DNA of 42,577 nt from an uncultured Acidobacteriia bacterium. GTDB taxonomy: Bacteria > Acidobacteriota > Terriglobia > Bryobacterales > Bryobacteraceae. Of this stretch, positions 24,046 to 33,650 are shown in pieces. The position numbers and the translations under genes were made by a program. Location: positions 1 through 42,577 of the forward strand of contig CAIRXZ010000128.1 of the NCBI GenBank assembly GCA_903882645.1, in the 5' to 3' direction. The notes below the pieces were generated by a model. It worked only from the letters and a program-made list of their open reading frames with translations. It searched no databases and had not been told where the DNA came from. Every line of letters starts with the position of its first letter. Within the stretch, counting starts at the first letter, position 1.

Positions 24046-24533
24046 TAGTTCCAGGGTACAACGGGGGAAGGGCGCCGGCCGGCCGACGGGTCCGCCGAAA
24101 CACGATCCTGTGGAGCGGCGCCCGGCTTCGCGGAAACGGCGCAAACCGGGTGCGCGACAAGAAGGTGAAAATCGAGGACCGGCATCCAAGCTCCGAAGGA
24201 GCGGCAGACAGTAGGCCACGGCGCGAGCCGTGGGAGGAGTGCGAAATCGATCAAGCCCCGGCACGGGGCGAAAGAACGCTCTTCCGCTTCTCACGGCCGC
24301 GGCTCCCATGCGCGTTGAGAGCCGCGGCCGTGAGGGGCCGGTTGCAGGCGATTGAACTGGTTACTTCGTGACTTGCCCTAAACCACAGGCCGCTGGATTC
24401 GGTGATTTTGGGCAACCGCTCGCCAACACTCACTGCTCCGCACGGAGCCACGACGATAAGAAACGGTTGCCCGCGGAATATCACGCGCGGCGCGAGACTT
24501 AGCTCGGGACGCGATACCGGGCGTCTAATCCGA
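24046..24533. other. Long intergenic region with inverted repeats
   Basis: No gene is supported in these 488 bases. They contain a perfect 16-bp inverted repeat (24290-24305 with 24319-24334, CTCACGGCCGCGGCTC) and a second, nested structure: GGGCAACCG at 24410-24418 pairs with CGGTTGCCC at 24464-24472 around GCTCCG-CA-CGGAGC at 24435-24448. The second lies just after the PEP-CTERM gene stop (minus strand) and may terminate it. Confidence 0.6.
24290..24334. repeat. Perfect 16-bp inverted repeat
   Basis: CTCACGGCCGCGGCTC (24290-24305) is repeated in inverse at 24319-24334 with a 13-nt loop. The right half plus its flank (GCCGGTTGC) matches the dispersed repeat at 14229-14257. Confidence 0.8.
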
Positions 24534-25274
24534 CTAACAATCGGACCGCGGCTCGATAACCTGCGCCGCGACCTGCTTGCGCCGCTTCAGGCCAACCGCG
24601 CCAATCAAGGCGAAGCCGATGACCAGGAGAAGGGACGCCGGCGGCTCGGGGGTATATTCCAGAAACTCCTGCGATTCCGCCCCACTCTGCATTGGCCCCT
24701 GCGTGAAGACAGTGACGTTGGAATAATACGTAAGGTCCGTGTTATTCGTGACGAACGTGTAGGCCGTGTCCAGGAGGCCCTTGGCGGTGGCGTCGCCTGT
24801 CGAGCTGGTAGGCGAAAACAGGTACCACACCGCGGCATTGGTCTCTTCCGGAGTGAAACCCGGCGTCCCCAACGCGAGCTGCGTCAGGAGGTAGGCCGCT
24901 TCCTCGTACGCCGTGACGGCACTGGTTGGGTCATAGACTCCCCCGCCGAAGGACGCGTTGTTGGCATACTTGAGGTCGGAGACGACGCCGTTGGCCAGGT
25001 TGGTCTGGGTCAGCGCATACGCGGTGGACAGCCAGGAATCTCCCGAACCGATGTCGTCGGTAAAGTCGTCGCACATCATGGGCACGGCCGACGCGCCTGG
25101 CCCAGTGCCCACCAGCACGGAATAAGGGTACGCGTAGTAGCCGCCGTATATGTTTCCGGGCGGATTCGCCGTAAGGAAGGTCAGCGTCACCTGCGGATCG
25201 CCGATGACCCCATCAGCCGAACAAAGGGTGACGCAAAGCAAGAGAACCGCTGTGAAGATTAAACTAGATCGCAT
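24534..25274 (-). CDS. PEP-CTERM protein, copy A
   Basis: The 246-residue protein starts at the ATG at 25274, matching the start of its paralogue. A Sec signal (SSLIFTAVLLLCVTLCSADG) is followed by a secreted domain and a C-terminal sorting tail: PEPPASLLLVIGFALIGAVG then LKRRKQ, i.e. PEP motif, membrane helix and basic stop, as recognised by exosortases that process surface proteins. Twelve more residues (ending PRSDC) follow the basic cluster, which is unusual. The secreted domain has MMCDDF near residue 67 and AAYLLTQLALG...TNAAVWYLF near 140, a Cys and an A-(I/V)-W pattern reminiscent of thioester-domain proteins, but the usual Gln is replaced. Copy B upstream is very similar at DNA and protein level. 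No exosortase is in the window. Confidence 0.8.
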   Translation of the reverse strand: MRSSLIFTAVLLLCVTLCSADGVIGDPQVTLTFLTANPPGNIYGGYYAYPYSVLVGTGPGASAVPMMCDDFTDDIGSGDSWLSTAYALTQTNLANGVVSDLKYANNASFGGGVYDPTSAVTAYEEAAYLLTQLALGTPGFTPEETNAAVWYLFSPTSSTGDATAKGLLDTAYTFVTNNTDLTYYSNVTVFTQGPMQSGAESQEFLEYTPEPPASLLLVIGFALIGAVGLKRRKQVAAQVIEPRSDC

Positions 25275-25332
25275 ATGTTTAGTTTGATTCATGCCGGTAT
25301 GATTTGGGAAGTAACTTCGTACCGAATAAGTA

Positions 25333-25364
25333 CCGGTGCGTTCCCACACCGTATAGTACCGGAG
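25333..25364 (-). promoter_or_regulatory. Conserved block upstream of PEP-CTERM copy A
   Basis: A 32-bp block is shared with 26625-26656: 12 identical bases (CCGGTGCGTTCC on the plus strand), 5 mostly differing, then 15 identical (CGTATAGTACCGGAG). On the minus strand it contains TACTAT, a possible -10. It lies 59 nt before copy A and 126 nt before copy B, so it came along with the duplication and may hold the promoter. Confidence 0.45.
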
Positions 25365-25408
25365 GGGTATATCGTGCCGGATCGGAGGTATCCGAACGCG
25401 GCCGGACG

Positions 25409-25561
25409 TTTGGGTCGCGCCAGGCGACCGCGCTCCGGCGGGACCGGCAGCGCCGGCGGGTCCGGCACGATGGTCGCCCCGGCAGGCAGATGCCCTGCAA
25501 GCTCGCCGTCGATCCGAACGGAAACCGGCCCCTCGCCCGGGCAGGAGAACGCCGCGCGCCC
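25409..25561 (-). pseudogene. Fragment of the diacylglycerol-kinase-like gene
   Basis: The minus strand reads RAAFSCPGEGPVSVRIDGEL, then AGHLPAGATIVPD and PPERGRLARPK. This matches the last 50 residues of the kinase-like gene at 27010-27984 (RATFSCPGEARAYVQIDGEF, AGHLPAEATIVPD, PPEYGRLART). No start codon or upstream kinase sequence accompanies it. It sits between the two PEP-CTERM paralogues, at the position that the kinase 3' end holds relative to copy B, and is therefore the scar of a tandem duplication. The frame happens to stay open over 150 codons but has no other gene-like content. Confidence 0.8.
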
Positions 25562-25734
25562 GGTCCGCCGACTCCCAAATCCCGCGGAGATTTCAAAAGA
25601 AAAGCCCTTGGCTGGAGTTTGTACATTTCCAATCCGATTCTGAGCCCCGGCGCCAAGCCTCGCCGCGTCGCGGCGGTCCTGCGCCCGCACGACGGGAGGC
25701 CGGCCTGCCGACGCCATCCCGGCGTCCGGCCCGA
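25562..25734. other. Unassigned stretch with a small hairpin
   Basis: This stretch, between the kinase fragment and PEP-CTERM copy B, holds CGCCGCG-T-CGCGGCG at 25661-25675 and no recognisable coding sequence. The hairpin lies after the stop of copy B and could help to end its transcript. Confidence 0.4.
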
Positions 25735-26499
25735 TTAACAATCGGACCGCGGCTTGACAACCTGCGCCACAACCTGCTTGCGCCGCTTCAGACCGGCCGC
25801 GCCAATCAGGGCGAAGCCGATGACCAGGAGAAGGGACGGCGGCGGTTCGGGGGCTGCAAACCCCAGGAACTCCTGTGAAGCATGCCCGATGTCACCCGGT
25901 TGCCCACTCAGAATGGTCCCCTGCGTGTAGACAGTGACGTTGGAGTAGTCGTAGTTCGAGTTATTCGGATCCGTGACGAACGCGTATGCCGTGTCCAGGA
26001 GGCCCCGGGCGGTCGTGTCGCCCGCGATCGAGCTGGTATCCGAAAACAGATACCAGACGGCGGCATTGCCCTCCGACGGACTGAAATTCCCTAACGCGAC
26101 ATTCGTCAGGATATAGGCCGCTTCTTCGTACGCCGTGACGGCGCTGGTCGTGTCATAGACGTTGCCCGGTCCGAAGGTCGTTTGGTTGCCGTACTTGAAG
26201 TCGGTCACGTCGTTGGCCAGGTTGGTCTGGGTCAGCGAATACGCGGTAGACAGCCAGGAATCCTGCCCATTGATGTCGTCGGTAAAGTCGTCGCACATCA
26301 TCGGCACCGCTGACGCGCCTGGCCCAGTGCCCACCAGCACGGAATAAGGGTACGCGTAGTAGGCGCCGTTATACTCGTTTCCAGGGGGATTCGCCGTAAG
26401 AAAGGTCAGCGTCACCTGCGGATCGCCGATCGTCGGACCAGCCGAACAGAGGGTGACGCAAAACAAGAGCACCGCTGTGAAGAATATTGTTAAACGCAT
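25735..26499 (-). CDS. PEP-CTERM protein, copy B
   Basis: The 254-residue paralogue of copy A starts at the ATG at 26499. It has the same signal (FFTAVLLFCVTLCSAGPTIG), the same MMCDDFTDDI and SWLSTAYSLTQTNLAN segments, the AVWYLFSDTSS motif and the tail PEPPPSLLLVIGFALIGAAG-LKRRKQ ending in PRSDC. Differences from A are concentrated in short indels in the middle (YKYGNQTTFGPG region) and before the PEP motif (about ten extra residues). Identity of the N- and C-terminal parts is high enough to imply a recent duplication. Both copies are probably exported and sorted to the cell surface; function unknown. Confidence 0.8.
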   Translation of the reverse strand: MRLTIFFTAVLLFCVTLCSAGPTIGDPQVTLTFLTANPPGNEYNGAYYAYPYSVLVGTGPGASAVPMMCDDFTDDINGQDSWLSTAYSLTQTNLANDVTDFKYGNQTTFGPGNVYDTTSAVTAYEEAAYILTNVALGNFSPSEGNAAVWYLFSDTSSIAGDTTARGLLDTAYAFVTDPNNSNYDYSNVTVYTQGTILSGQPGDIGHASQEFLGFAAPEPPPSLLLVIGFALIGAAGLKRRKQVVAQVVKPRSDC

Positions 26500-26624
26500 A
26501 TGTTTTGCTTAGTTGATGCTGAGCGAAACTGAAAAGTTACAACGCGGACCTAAGGACCGAACGTATATGTCTGGTCTAACTGACGCTAAGCGGGTCTAAC
26601 AGTGGCGCAACGGACTACTGATCC

Positions 26625-26656
26625 CCGGTGCGTTCCTGGGCCGTATAGTACCGGAG
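26625..26656 (-). promoter_or_regulatory. Conserved block upstream of PEP-CTERM copy B
   Basis: This is the second copy of the 32-bp block described at 25333-25364. On the minus strand TACTAT is again present. The 126 bp between block and start codon in copy B contain extra sequence that copy A lacks. Confidence 0.45.
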
Positions 26657-27009
26657 AGGCGCCCCGCAAGCGATATATCCCGCTCAAAGTCCCCTCAGGC
26701 GGGTTCAGCCCCGGTTTCAGCGCCAACCGAAGCACTGGATTAAGAGTTCACAACCTGGTTACACGAACTGTCCGCTGGTACGTACCAGGTACTTCCCAGT
26801 ACTCGCAAGTTTCACGAGCTCGTCGAAAACCAGATCGGATGCCGGCGGGCGCCCCGTCCTCGCTTCGATCGGCCGCGCCGGATCCCGGCGCCGCGCCGGA
26901 TGGCTCGATTGTCTCTTAGCAAGCTCAGTCGACAGCGCAGAGGCTCAACCTGGGCGGCGCACGGGGGAAGCCCGGAGGGAATTGCGCCGGAGCCATCCAA
27001 TCCATCGCC
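26657..27009. other. Intergenic region between copy B and the kinase-like gene
   Basis: No gene is supported in this stretch. It contains a perfect 14-bp palindrome CTGGTACGTACCAG at 26775-26788, which could be an operator, and GC-rich GGCGCCGCGCCGG repeats near 26885. Most of it is missing between the kinase fragment and conserved block of copy A, so the duplicate unit has lost it. Confidence 0.45.
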
Positions 27010-27957
27010 TCATGGAATCGCTCCCGTGGTTCGCGCCAGACGGCCGTACTCCGGCGGGACCAGCAGCGTCAGCGCGTCCGGCACGATGGTCGCCTCGGCC
27101 GGCAGATGCCCCGCGAACTCGCCGTCGATCTGAACGTAAGCCCGCGCCTCGCCCGGGCAGGAGAACGTCGCGCGCGCGGTCCGCAGCGTTTTCACGCCGC
27201 TCATGCCTTGCAGGCGCCGGAACGCCAACCCGGCCAGGTACTTGACGTAGCGGGTAGACGACCGGCCCTCGAAAAGCACCAGCTCGAACTGGTCCTCGAA
27301 CAGGTTCACCTCGCGCGCGATCTCGAAATCCCCGCCGTAATTGCGGACCTTGCTCAACAGGGCGAAGGAGCACTCGTGCCGCTGGCCGTTGGCCTCCACT
27401 TGGATTTGCGGCAGACGCCGGCCCAACAGGCGCCACGCGGCCACCCAGTAGGCGAACTTGCCGGTGCGCGCCTTGAGAGGCGCGCTGACGTGATATACCA
27501 CGTGCGCGTCCAGTCCGATGCCGGCCATCAGGAGAAAGTGCCTCGAGACGCGCCCGCCATCGCAAGTCAGGCGGCCGGCTGGGATGCGGCGCGGGCGGCA
27601 TTCCTCCAGGCGCTCGGCGGCCCGCTCGAGCCGCCCGCCCAGCCTCGTCTCCATGGCCAGCACGTTGGCCGTCCCGGCGGGCAGGATGCCCAGGGGGACA
27701 TCGGTATGAATCAGGCCCTCGGCCGCCTCGTTGATGGTGCCGTCTCCGCCCGCCACGAGAATCAAATCGGCTCCGCGGCCGATGTGTTCGCGCGCGATGG
27801 CTCCAGCCGTTCCCGGCCCCGTGGTGGGGGCGATCGTCACGTTGTGGCCGTTTCGCTCGAGGATTTCCACAACCCGCCCGACCGGCGCTCCGCTTTTTCG
27901 TCCGAATTTACCCGCGCGGGGATTGTAGATTAGGACGGTATTCCTGTAGGCTGTGAT
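27010..27957 (-). CDS. Diacylglycerol/lipid kinase-like protein with a non-canonical start
   Basis: The kinase signature GGDGTINEAAEG and the LGILPAGTANVLA strand-loop identify a DAGK-catalytic (DgkB/YegS/sphingosine-kinase-like) protein that phosphorylates lipids with ATP. The C-terminal beta-sandwich (FALLSKVRNYGG, FSCPGEARAYVQIDGEF) is complete. The family's first motif, VLIYNPRAGK, is present in frame upstream of the GTG at 27870, but no ATG, GTG or TTG precedes it before the stop at 27987-27985. The best candidate is ATC at 27957 with GGAG 8 nt upstream, giving about 315 residues; it may be a mutated ATG or a rare start. Starting at 27870 would delete the nucleotide-binding strand. It is divergent from ligA. 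A piece of its 3' end is duplicated at 25409-25561. Confidence 0.75.
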   Translation of the reverse strand: MTAYRNTVLIYNPRAGKFGRKSGAPVGRVVEILERNGHNVTIAPTTGPGTAGAIAREHIGRGADLILVAGGDGTINEAAEGLIHTDVPLGILPAGTANVLAMETRLGGRLERAAERLEECRPRRIPAGRLTCDGGRVSRHFLLMAGIGLDAHVVYHVSAPLKARTGKFAYWVAAWRLLGRRLPQIQVEANGQRHECSFALLSKVRNYGGDFEIAREVNLFEDQFELVLFEGRSSTRYVKYLAGLAFRRLQGMSGVKTLRTARATFSCPGEARAYVQIDGEFAGHLPAEATIVPDALTLLVPPEYGRLARTTGAIP

Positions 27958-27983
27958 GGCGTATTCTCCGCGTTCCTGGTTAG

Positions 27984-29990
<2,007 letters not shown>

Positions 29991-30010
29991 GGGCCGGGCA
30001 TGCCCGGCCC
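29991..30010. terminator. Perfect 20-bp palindrome between ligA and gspD
   Basis: GGGCCGGGCATGCCCGGCCC lies directly after the ligA stop and 31 nt after the gspD stop on the other strand. It is self-complementary throughout and could act as a bidirectional terminator, although no T-run follows. Confidence 0.6.
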
Positions 30011-30040
30011 AGGCCAGGCACCGCCTCGCCTTTCGCCCGC

Positions 30041-32338
30041 CTACTCCCCGTCCCTCATCATCTTCTGCATCTTCTTCAGGCCGCTCTTGATGTCGTCGGT
30101 GGCGTCGGCTATCTGGTTGGTGTCGTAGATGACCCGCGGCGTCAGAAAGACGATCAGCTCCGTCCGGGCCTTCACGATGTTCTTGTAGCCGAAGAGCGCG
30201 CCCAACAGCGGTATGCGATTCAGCCCCGGAATGCCGTTCGAGTCATGGCTGGTTTGCTCCTGGATGAACCCTCCGATCGCGATCGTGTCTCCATCTTGAA
30301 CCGTAACCTGCGTGCTGAACGAACGCCGGGAGAACGAGGGGGAACCGATGCCGTTCGAACTCGCCGAAAGAGGGGCGCTGACATCCTGATCGATCATCAT
30401 TGTCACTACGCCGCTCGAATTGATGCGGGCTGTGATCCCCAGGGTCGTGCCGGTGCTGCGGTTGTTGATCGTGTTGCTGAACACGCTGCTCCCGCCCGAG
30501 GAAACGCCGCCCACCACGCCTTGCGAAGTGAGGACCGGCACGTCCTGGCCGACGTTCATGATGGCCGGAATGCTGTCGGTGGCGATAATGCTGGGCGCGG
30601 AAATGACGCGCGCGTTGTGGTTCGTTTCGGCCAGGTTCAACTGGCCCAACAGCTCGAGGGCGTGACTGACGAGGAAACCGTCGGTGACCGCCAAACCTCC
30701 GGTCGTGGAGCCTCCCGACGCGTTGATCGCGTGGGAGCCGGGCGTGTTGCCGGTGTTCTTATCCAGAAAGGATTGCAGGCCCGCCGTATAGGAGCCGTTC
30801 AGATCCAATTCGTAGATCTTGACGTTGATGAGGACCTGGCGCGGCGGAATGTCGATCTGGCGCAGAAGGTTCTGGATCTGCTCCCATTCCTGCGGCGTGC
30901 TTCGCACCAGGATGGTGTTGTCGAATGGGTTGGGGATGACGCTCGGCCCCCTGATCGCCGATCCCTGCCCCATGGCCGCCAAGCCCAGATAGGCGCCGGT
31001 AAGGTCCGTGGCGGGCCCCGCTCCGGGAACCGGGTTCGCGTTGCTCCCCATCGCGGTGGAAATCGGAGGAACCGAGGTGGCCGCGCCCGTCTGGTAAAGC
31101 GAGCCGCCGGTCTGGTAGCCTCCGCCGCCGTAACCTGAGTAGCCGCCCCCGCTCGGGTAGCCCGAATAGTTTCCGCCCGAGTAGCCGGAATAGCCTCCTC
31201 CGCCCGCATACCCGGAATTGCCTCCCCCGCCGTAGCCGGAGCCGCCCATGCCGCCACTGCCTATCGCGCCGCCGTTGCGGGCGTTGGCCATGCCTATCAT
31301 CGCGTTCGGGTTCCCGGTCAAGACCGCCATGATGGCCAACGCCACCGTCTCCGCCTGGCCGTATCTCAAACGGTAAACGTGCAGGTCCACCGCTCCGGCC
31401 GGCGCCTTGACGGCGATATCCAGCTTCTCGATCCAGTTCTTGACTTCGACGAAAACGCCCGGGTTCGGCGCCACCGCGATGAGCGTGTTGATGCGATCCA
31501 CCGGAATGAACTTCACGGACGCGCTTTTCTCCGAGAGCGCATAAGCCTTGAAGACCGACTCCAGATCCTTCACCAGGTCGGATGGGCGGCTGTTGCTCAC
31601 GTCGAACAATTTCACCCGCTGGCCGGCGAATGCGTCGCTGTCGAACATGCCGATCAGCTCCATGGTTCGCTTCATGCTGCGGCTGTTGTCTTCGATAATC
31701 AGCAGGTTGGCAGGATCGTAGGCGGAGACCTGCGCGCCCTCGCCCAGGAACGGCGTGACGAGCTTCTGGATTTCCGCGGCGGTTGCGTACTTCAGGAAAA
31801 TCAGGTTGAGGATCATGCGCTCGTCGTCGGGGAGCGTCTTGGGGTCGGCGTTGACCGTGGGATCGAGTGGAAGCTGCGAGACGCTCTTGACCGGCACGAT
31901 CCGGTACAAGTCCCCCACCTGAACCATGGCGAAACCGTTGATGCGCAGGATGGTCTCGAGGAGCGGCCTCTCGTCCACCGCCTTGATCTCGCCGTAGGTA
32001 TTGATGGTAACGGAACCTTTCACGGAGGGATCCAGGATGTAGTTGATCTTCAGCCGCTTGGCCAGGATCTTGATCATTTCCGTGAGAGACGCGTCGTTGA
32101 GTTCGAAGGGCGCGTCGTCGCTGAGCCGGGGCGAAGCCGTTTGCGGCTGCGTCGCCGCGGGCGCGGCCGGCGCTGCCGCGGGCGGGGGCGCAGGCTTCGG
32201 CTCCGGCTGCGGTTGCTCCTGGGGCGGCGGCGGCGCCGGCGTGCCCGGAACGATTTGCGCCGTGAGCGCGAAGGCCACCGCCCACGCCGCGAGAATCAGG
32301 CACAACAAAAAACGGCGGACATGCTCGAACGATTTCAT
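30041..32338 (-). CDS. gspD: Type II secretion secretin GspD
   Basis: The 765-residue outer-membrane channel protein has a Sec signal (RRFLLCLILAAWAVAFALTA), then a proline-alanine-rich linker to about residue 75. The N0 domain (FELNDASLTEMIKILAKRL, INYILDPSVKGSVTI) and N1-N2 repeats follow (RMILNLIFLKYATAAEIQKL, LLIIEDNSRSMKRTMELIGM). The N3 region carries an unusually long Gly/Ser/Tyr-rich insert at about 350-415. The secretin core shows the usual conserved elements VPVLTSQG, TTLGITARI, VQDGDTIAIGGFIQE and VPLLG-like IPLLGALFGYK, and the final ELIVFLTPRVI. It is the last gene of the gsp operon, 26 nt after the GspC-like gene. A pilotin was not found. Confidence 0.93.
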   Translation of the reverse strand: MKSFEHVRRFLLCLILAAWAVAFALTAQIVPGTPAPPPPQEQPQPEPKPAPPPAAAPAAPAATQPQTASPRLSDDAPFELNDASLTEMIKILAKRLKINYILDPSVKGSVTINTYGEIKAVDERPLLETILRINGFAMVQVGDLYRIVPVKSVSQLPLDPTVNADPKTLPDDERMILNLIFLKYATAAEIQKLVTPFLGEGAQVSAYDPANLLIIEDNSRSMKRTMELIGMFDSDAFAGQRVKLFDVSNSRPSDLVKDLESVFKAYALSEKSASVKFIPVDRINTLIAVAPNPGVFVEVKNWIEKLDIAVKAPAGAVDLHVYRLRYGQAETVALAIMAVLTGNPNAMIGMANARNGGAIGSGGMGGSGYGGGGNSGYAGGGGYSGYSGGNYSGYPSGGGYSGYGGGGYQTGGSLYQTGAATSVPPISTAMGSNANPVPGAGPATDLTGAYLGLAAMGQGSAIRGPSVIPNPFDNTILVRSTPQEWEQIQNLLRQIDIPPRQVLINVKIYELDLNGSYTAGLQSFLDKNTGNTPGSHAINASGGSTTGGLAVTDGFLVSHALELLGQLNLAETNHNARVISAPSIIATDSIPAIMNVGQDVPVLTSQGVVGGVSSGGSSVFSNTINNRSTGTTLGITARINSSGVVTMMIDQDVSAPLSASSNGIGSPSFSRRSFSTQVTVQDGDTIAIGGFIQEQTSHDSNGIPGLNRIPLLGALFGYKNIVKARTELIVFLTPRVIYDTNQIADATDDIKSGLKKMQKMMRDGE

Positions 32339-32364
32339 TGTTTTACTCCCCAGTCTTCCCGCGA

Positions 32365-33081
32365 TCACTTGACCCGCTCCCACCGGCATTCGCTGCTGAA
32401 TGGCGTACTTCTGAGCGACTTGCGATATCCATCGACAACCGCGCCGTCGCCATAACTGTCGTTCGCGACGCAGGCCTTGACCCCGTCGGCAATATCGGCG
32501 CCCGGCCCGGCTTGGGACTGCGCCGCGCGCGGCGTCTGGCCCGGCCTGGAGCCGTTCGCGGCGGACGGCGCGGGAGCGCCCGCGCCGCTGCGGTCGAGCA
32601 AATCGTCCAGGCTCTTCCGGATCGTTTGGCCTTCCCACTCGAAGGCGAGTTCCCGGCTGGTCGCGCCAACGAGCTTAAACGGCCCGATCTCCTCTCCCGG
32701 GTGAACCGCCTGATGCTCCGCGTTCGAGCCAAGGCTCAGGATCACGATCGGGTCTTCTCCCGGCAGTCTCATCTGTCCGTGATAGAACGGCAGCGCGGGA
32801 ACGGGCTTGGGAGGCGGCGCGGCCGGAGTCTCGACGACCACCGTGGAATTGCGCGATCTGTCGAAGAGCATGTTTTGCGCGACGGCTGCGTAGCTCGAGG
32901 GCATCACCGGCGGAACCGGGGCCAGGGGAGCCGATGGCGGCGGGGGCGCCGGCGCAACTTTCCGGCTCAGAGCGGCGGCCTCGCGCTCCTTGGCCGCGCG
33001 GACCTGGTCGCGCGTCCGGACGCCGGCATATATCACCGCGGCGATCAGCGCCACATCCAGAATCAGCAGCTTGCGGTTCAA
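32365..33081 (-). CDS. GspC/PilP-like inner-membrane clamp protein
   Basis: The 238-residue product has an N-terminal membrane anchor (LLILDVALIAAVIYAGV, residues 5-21), a proline-rich periplasmic linker, and a compact HR-type domain at about 98-165 (YHGQMRLPGEDPIVILSLGS, AVHPGEEIGPFKLVGA, LAFEWEGQTIRKSL). GspC-type domains bind the N0 domain of the secretin and connect it to the inner-membrane platform; position between gspM and gspD suits that role. There is no PDZ domain, so it is shorter than enterobacterial GspC, and the type IV pilus protein PilP is a fair alternative. Its ATG overlaps the gspM stop (ATGA). Confidence 0.65.
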   Translation of the reverse strand: MNRKLLILDVALIAAVIYAGVRTRDQVRAAKEREAAALSRKVAPAPPPPSAPLAPVPPVMPSSYAAVAQNMLFDRSRNSTVVVETPAAPPPKPVPALPFYHGQMRLPGEDPIVILSLGSNAEHQAVHPGEEIGPFKLVGATSRELAFEWEGQTIRKSLDDLLDRSGAGAPAPSAANGSRPGQTPRAAQSQAGPGADIADGVKACVANDSYGDGAVVDGYRKSLRSTPFSSECRWERVK

Positions 33082-33650
33082 AACGCGGCCACTCCTTTCT
33101 TCTCGGGAATGAGCTTGCGCGGCACGGCCGCCGCGACATTGAGCCGCACTTGCACGTTCTTGCGCTTGTCGGCGCCGCCCGTGATCTGGATCTCGTTGGT
33201 GGACAGGATCTCCGGCTGGTTGCCGATGGCGGCCAGGAGATTAACAAGCTGGTCCATCCCGCAGGAAAACGCCACCGTCACGGAAACCTCGCCGTAGTCG
33301 TTGTCGAGCGCCTTCTCGCGAAACTCCTGGTAGCCGCGAATCTCCACCTGGTTGGCGTGCGCCGTGTTCTGTACCAGGGCAAACAGCGCAACCTGGGCTT
33401 GCTGGTCCGTATCGGCTTTCAGCAGGTCCTTCTCGCGGCCGCTCAGCTCGGAGGCGGCTCTTTTGTAGAGATCTTCCTCGCCCGGCAAGGTCGCGGCCAG
33501 CTTGCGCAGGTTCTCAAGCCGCTTTTCCGCCGCCGGGATGGAATCCTCCGGCTCTACCACCGTGGGCGCGTCGCGATCGCGAAGCAAACCATACCTCGCC
33601 GCCACGAGCACCGACAAGATCGCAATGATATAAAGCGCGGGCCGCTTCAT
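33078..33650 (-). CDS. gspM: GspM/PilO-like platform protein
   Basis: The 190-residue product has an N-terminal anchor (ALYIIAILSVLVAARYGLL), a periplasmic coiled coil (about 40-80: AAEKRLENLRKLAATLPGEE, ELSGREKDLL) and a ferredoxin-like domain (residues 85-180: QVALFALVQNTAHANQVEIR, VSVTVAFSCGMDQLVNLLAA, NVQVRLNVAAAV). This is the plan of GspM and its pilus counterpart PilO. It forms a heterodimer with GspL. Start and stop overlap those of its neighbours by 4 nt each. Confidence 0.75.
   Translation of the reverse strand: MKRPALYIIAILSVLVAARYGLLRDRDAPTVVEPEDSIPAAEKRLENLRKLAATLPGEEDLYKRAASELSGREKDLLKADTDQQAQVALFALVQNTAHANQVEIRGYQEFREKALDNDYGEVSVTVAFSCGMDQLVNLLAAIGNQPEILSTNEIQITGGADKRKNVQVRLNVAAAVPRKLIPEKKGVAAF

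Noticed and set aside
25289-25741. 150-codon minus-strand frame between the PEP-CTERM genes as a gene
   Set aside because: Only its middle part is protein-like, and that part is a copy of the kinase C-terminus; the rest has no gene character.
31080-31300. CRISPR or tandem repeat array
   Set aside because: The repeats are irregular and encode the Gly/Ser/Tyr-rich segment of GspD; there are no equal spacers.
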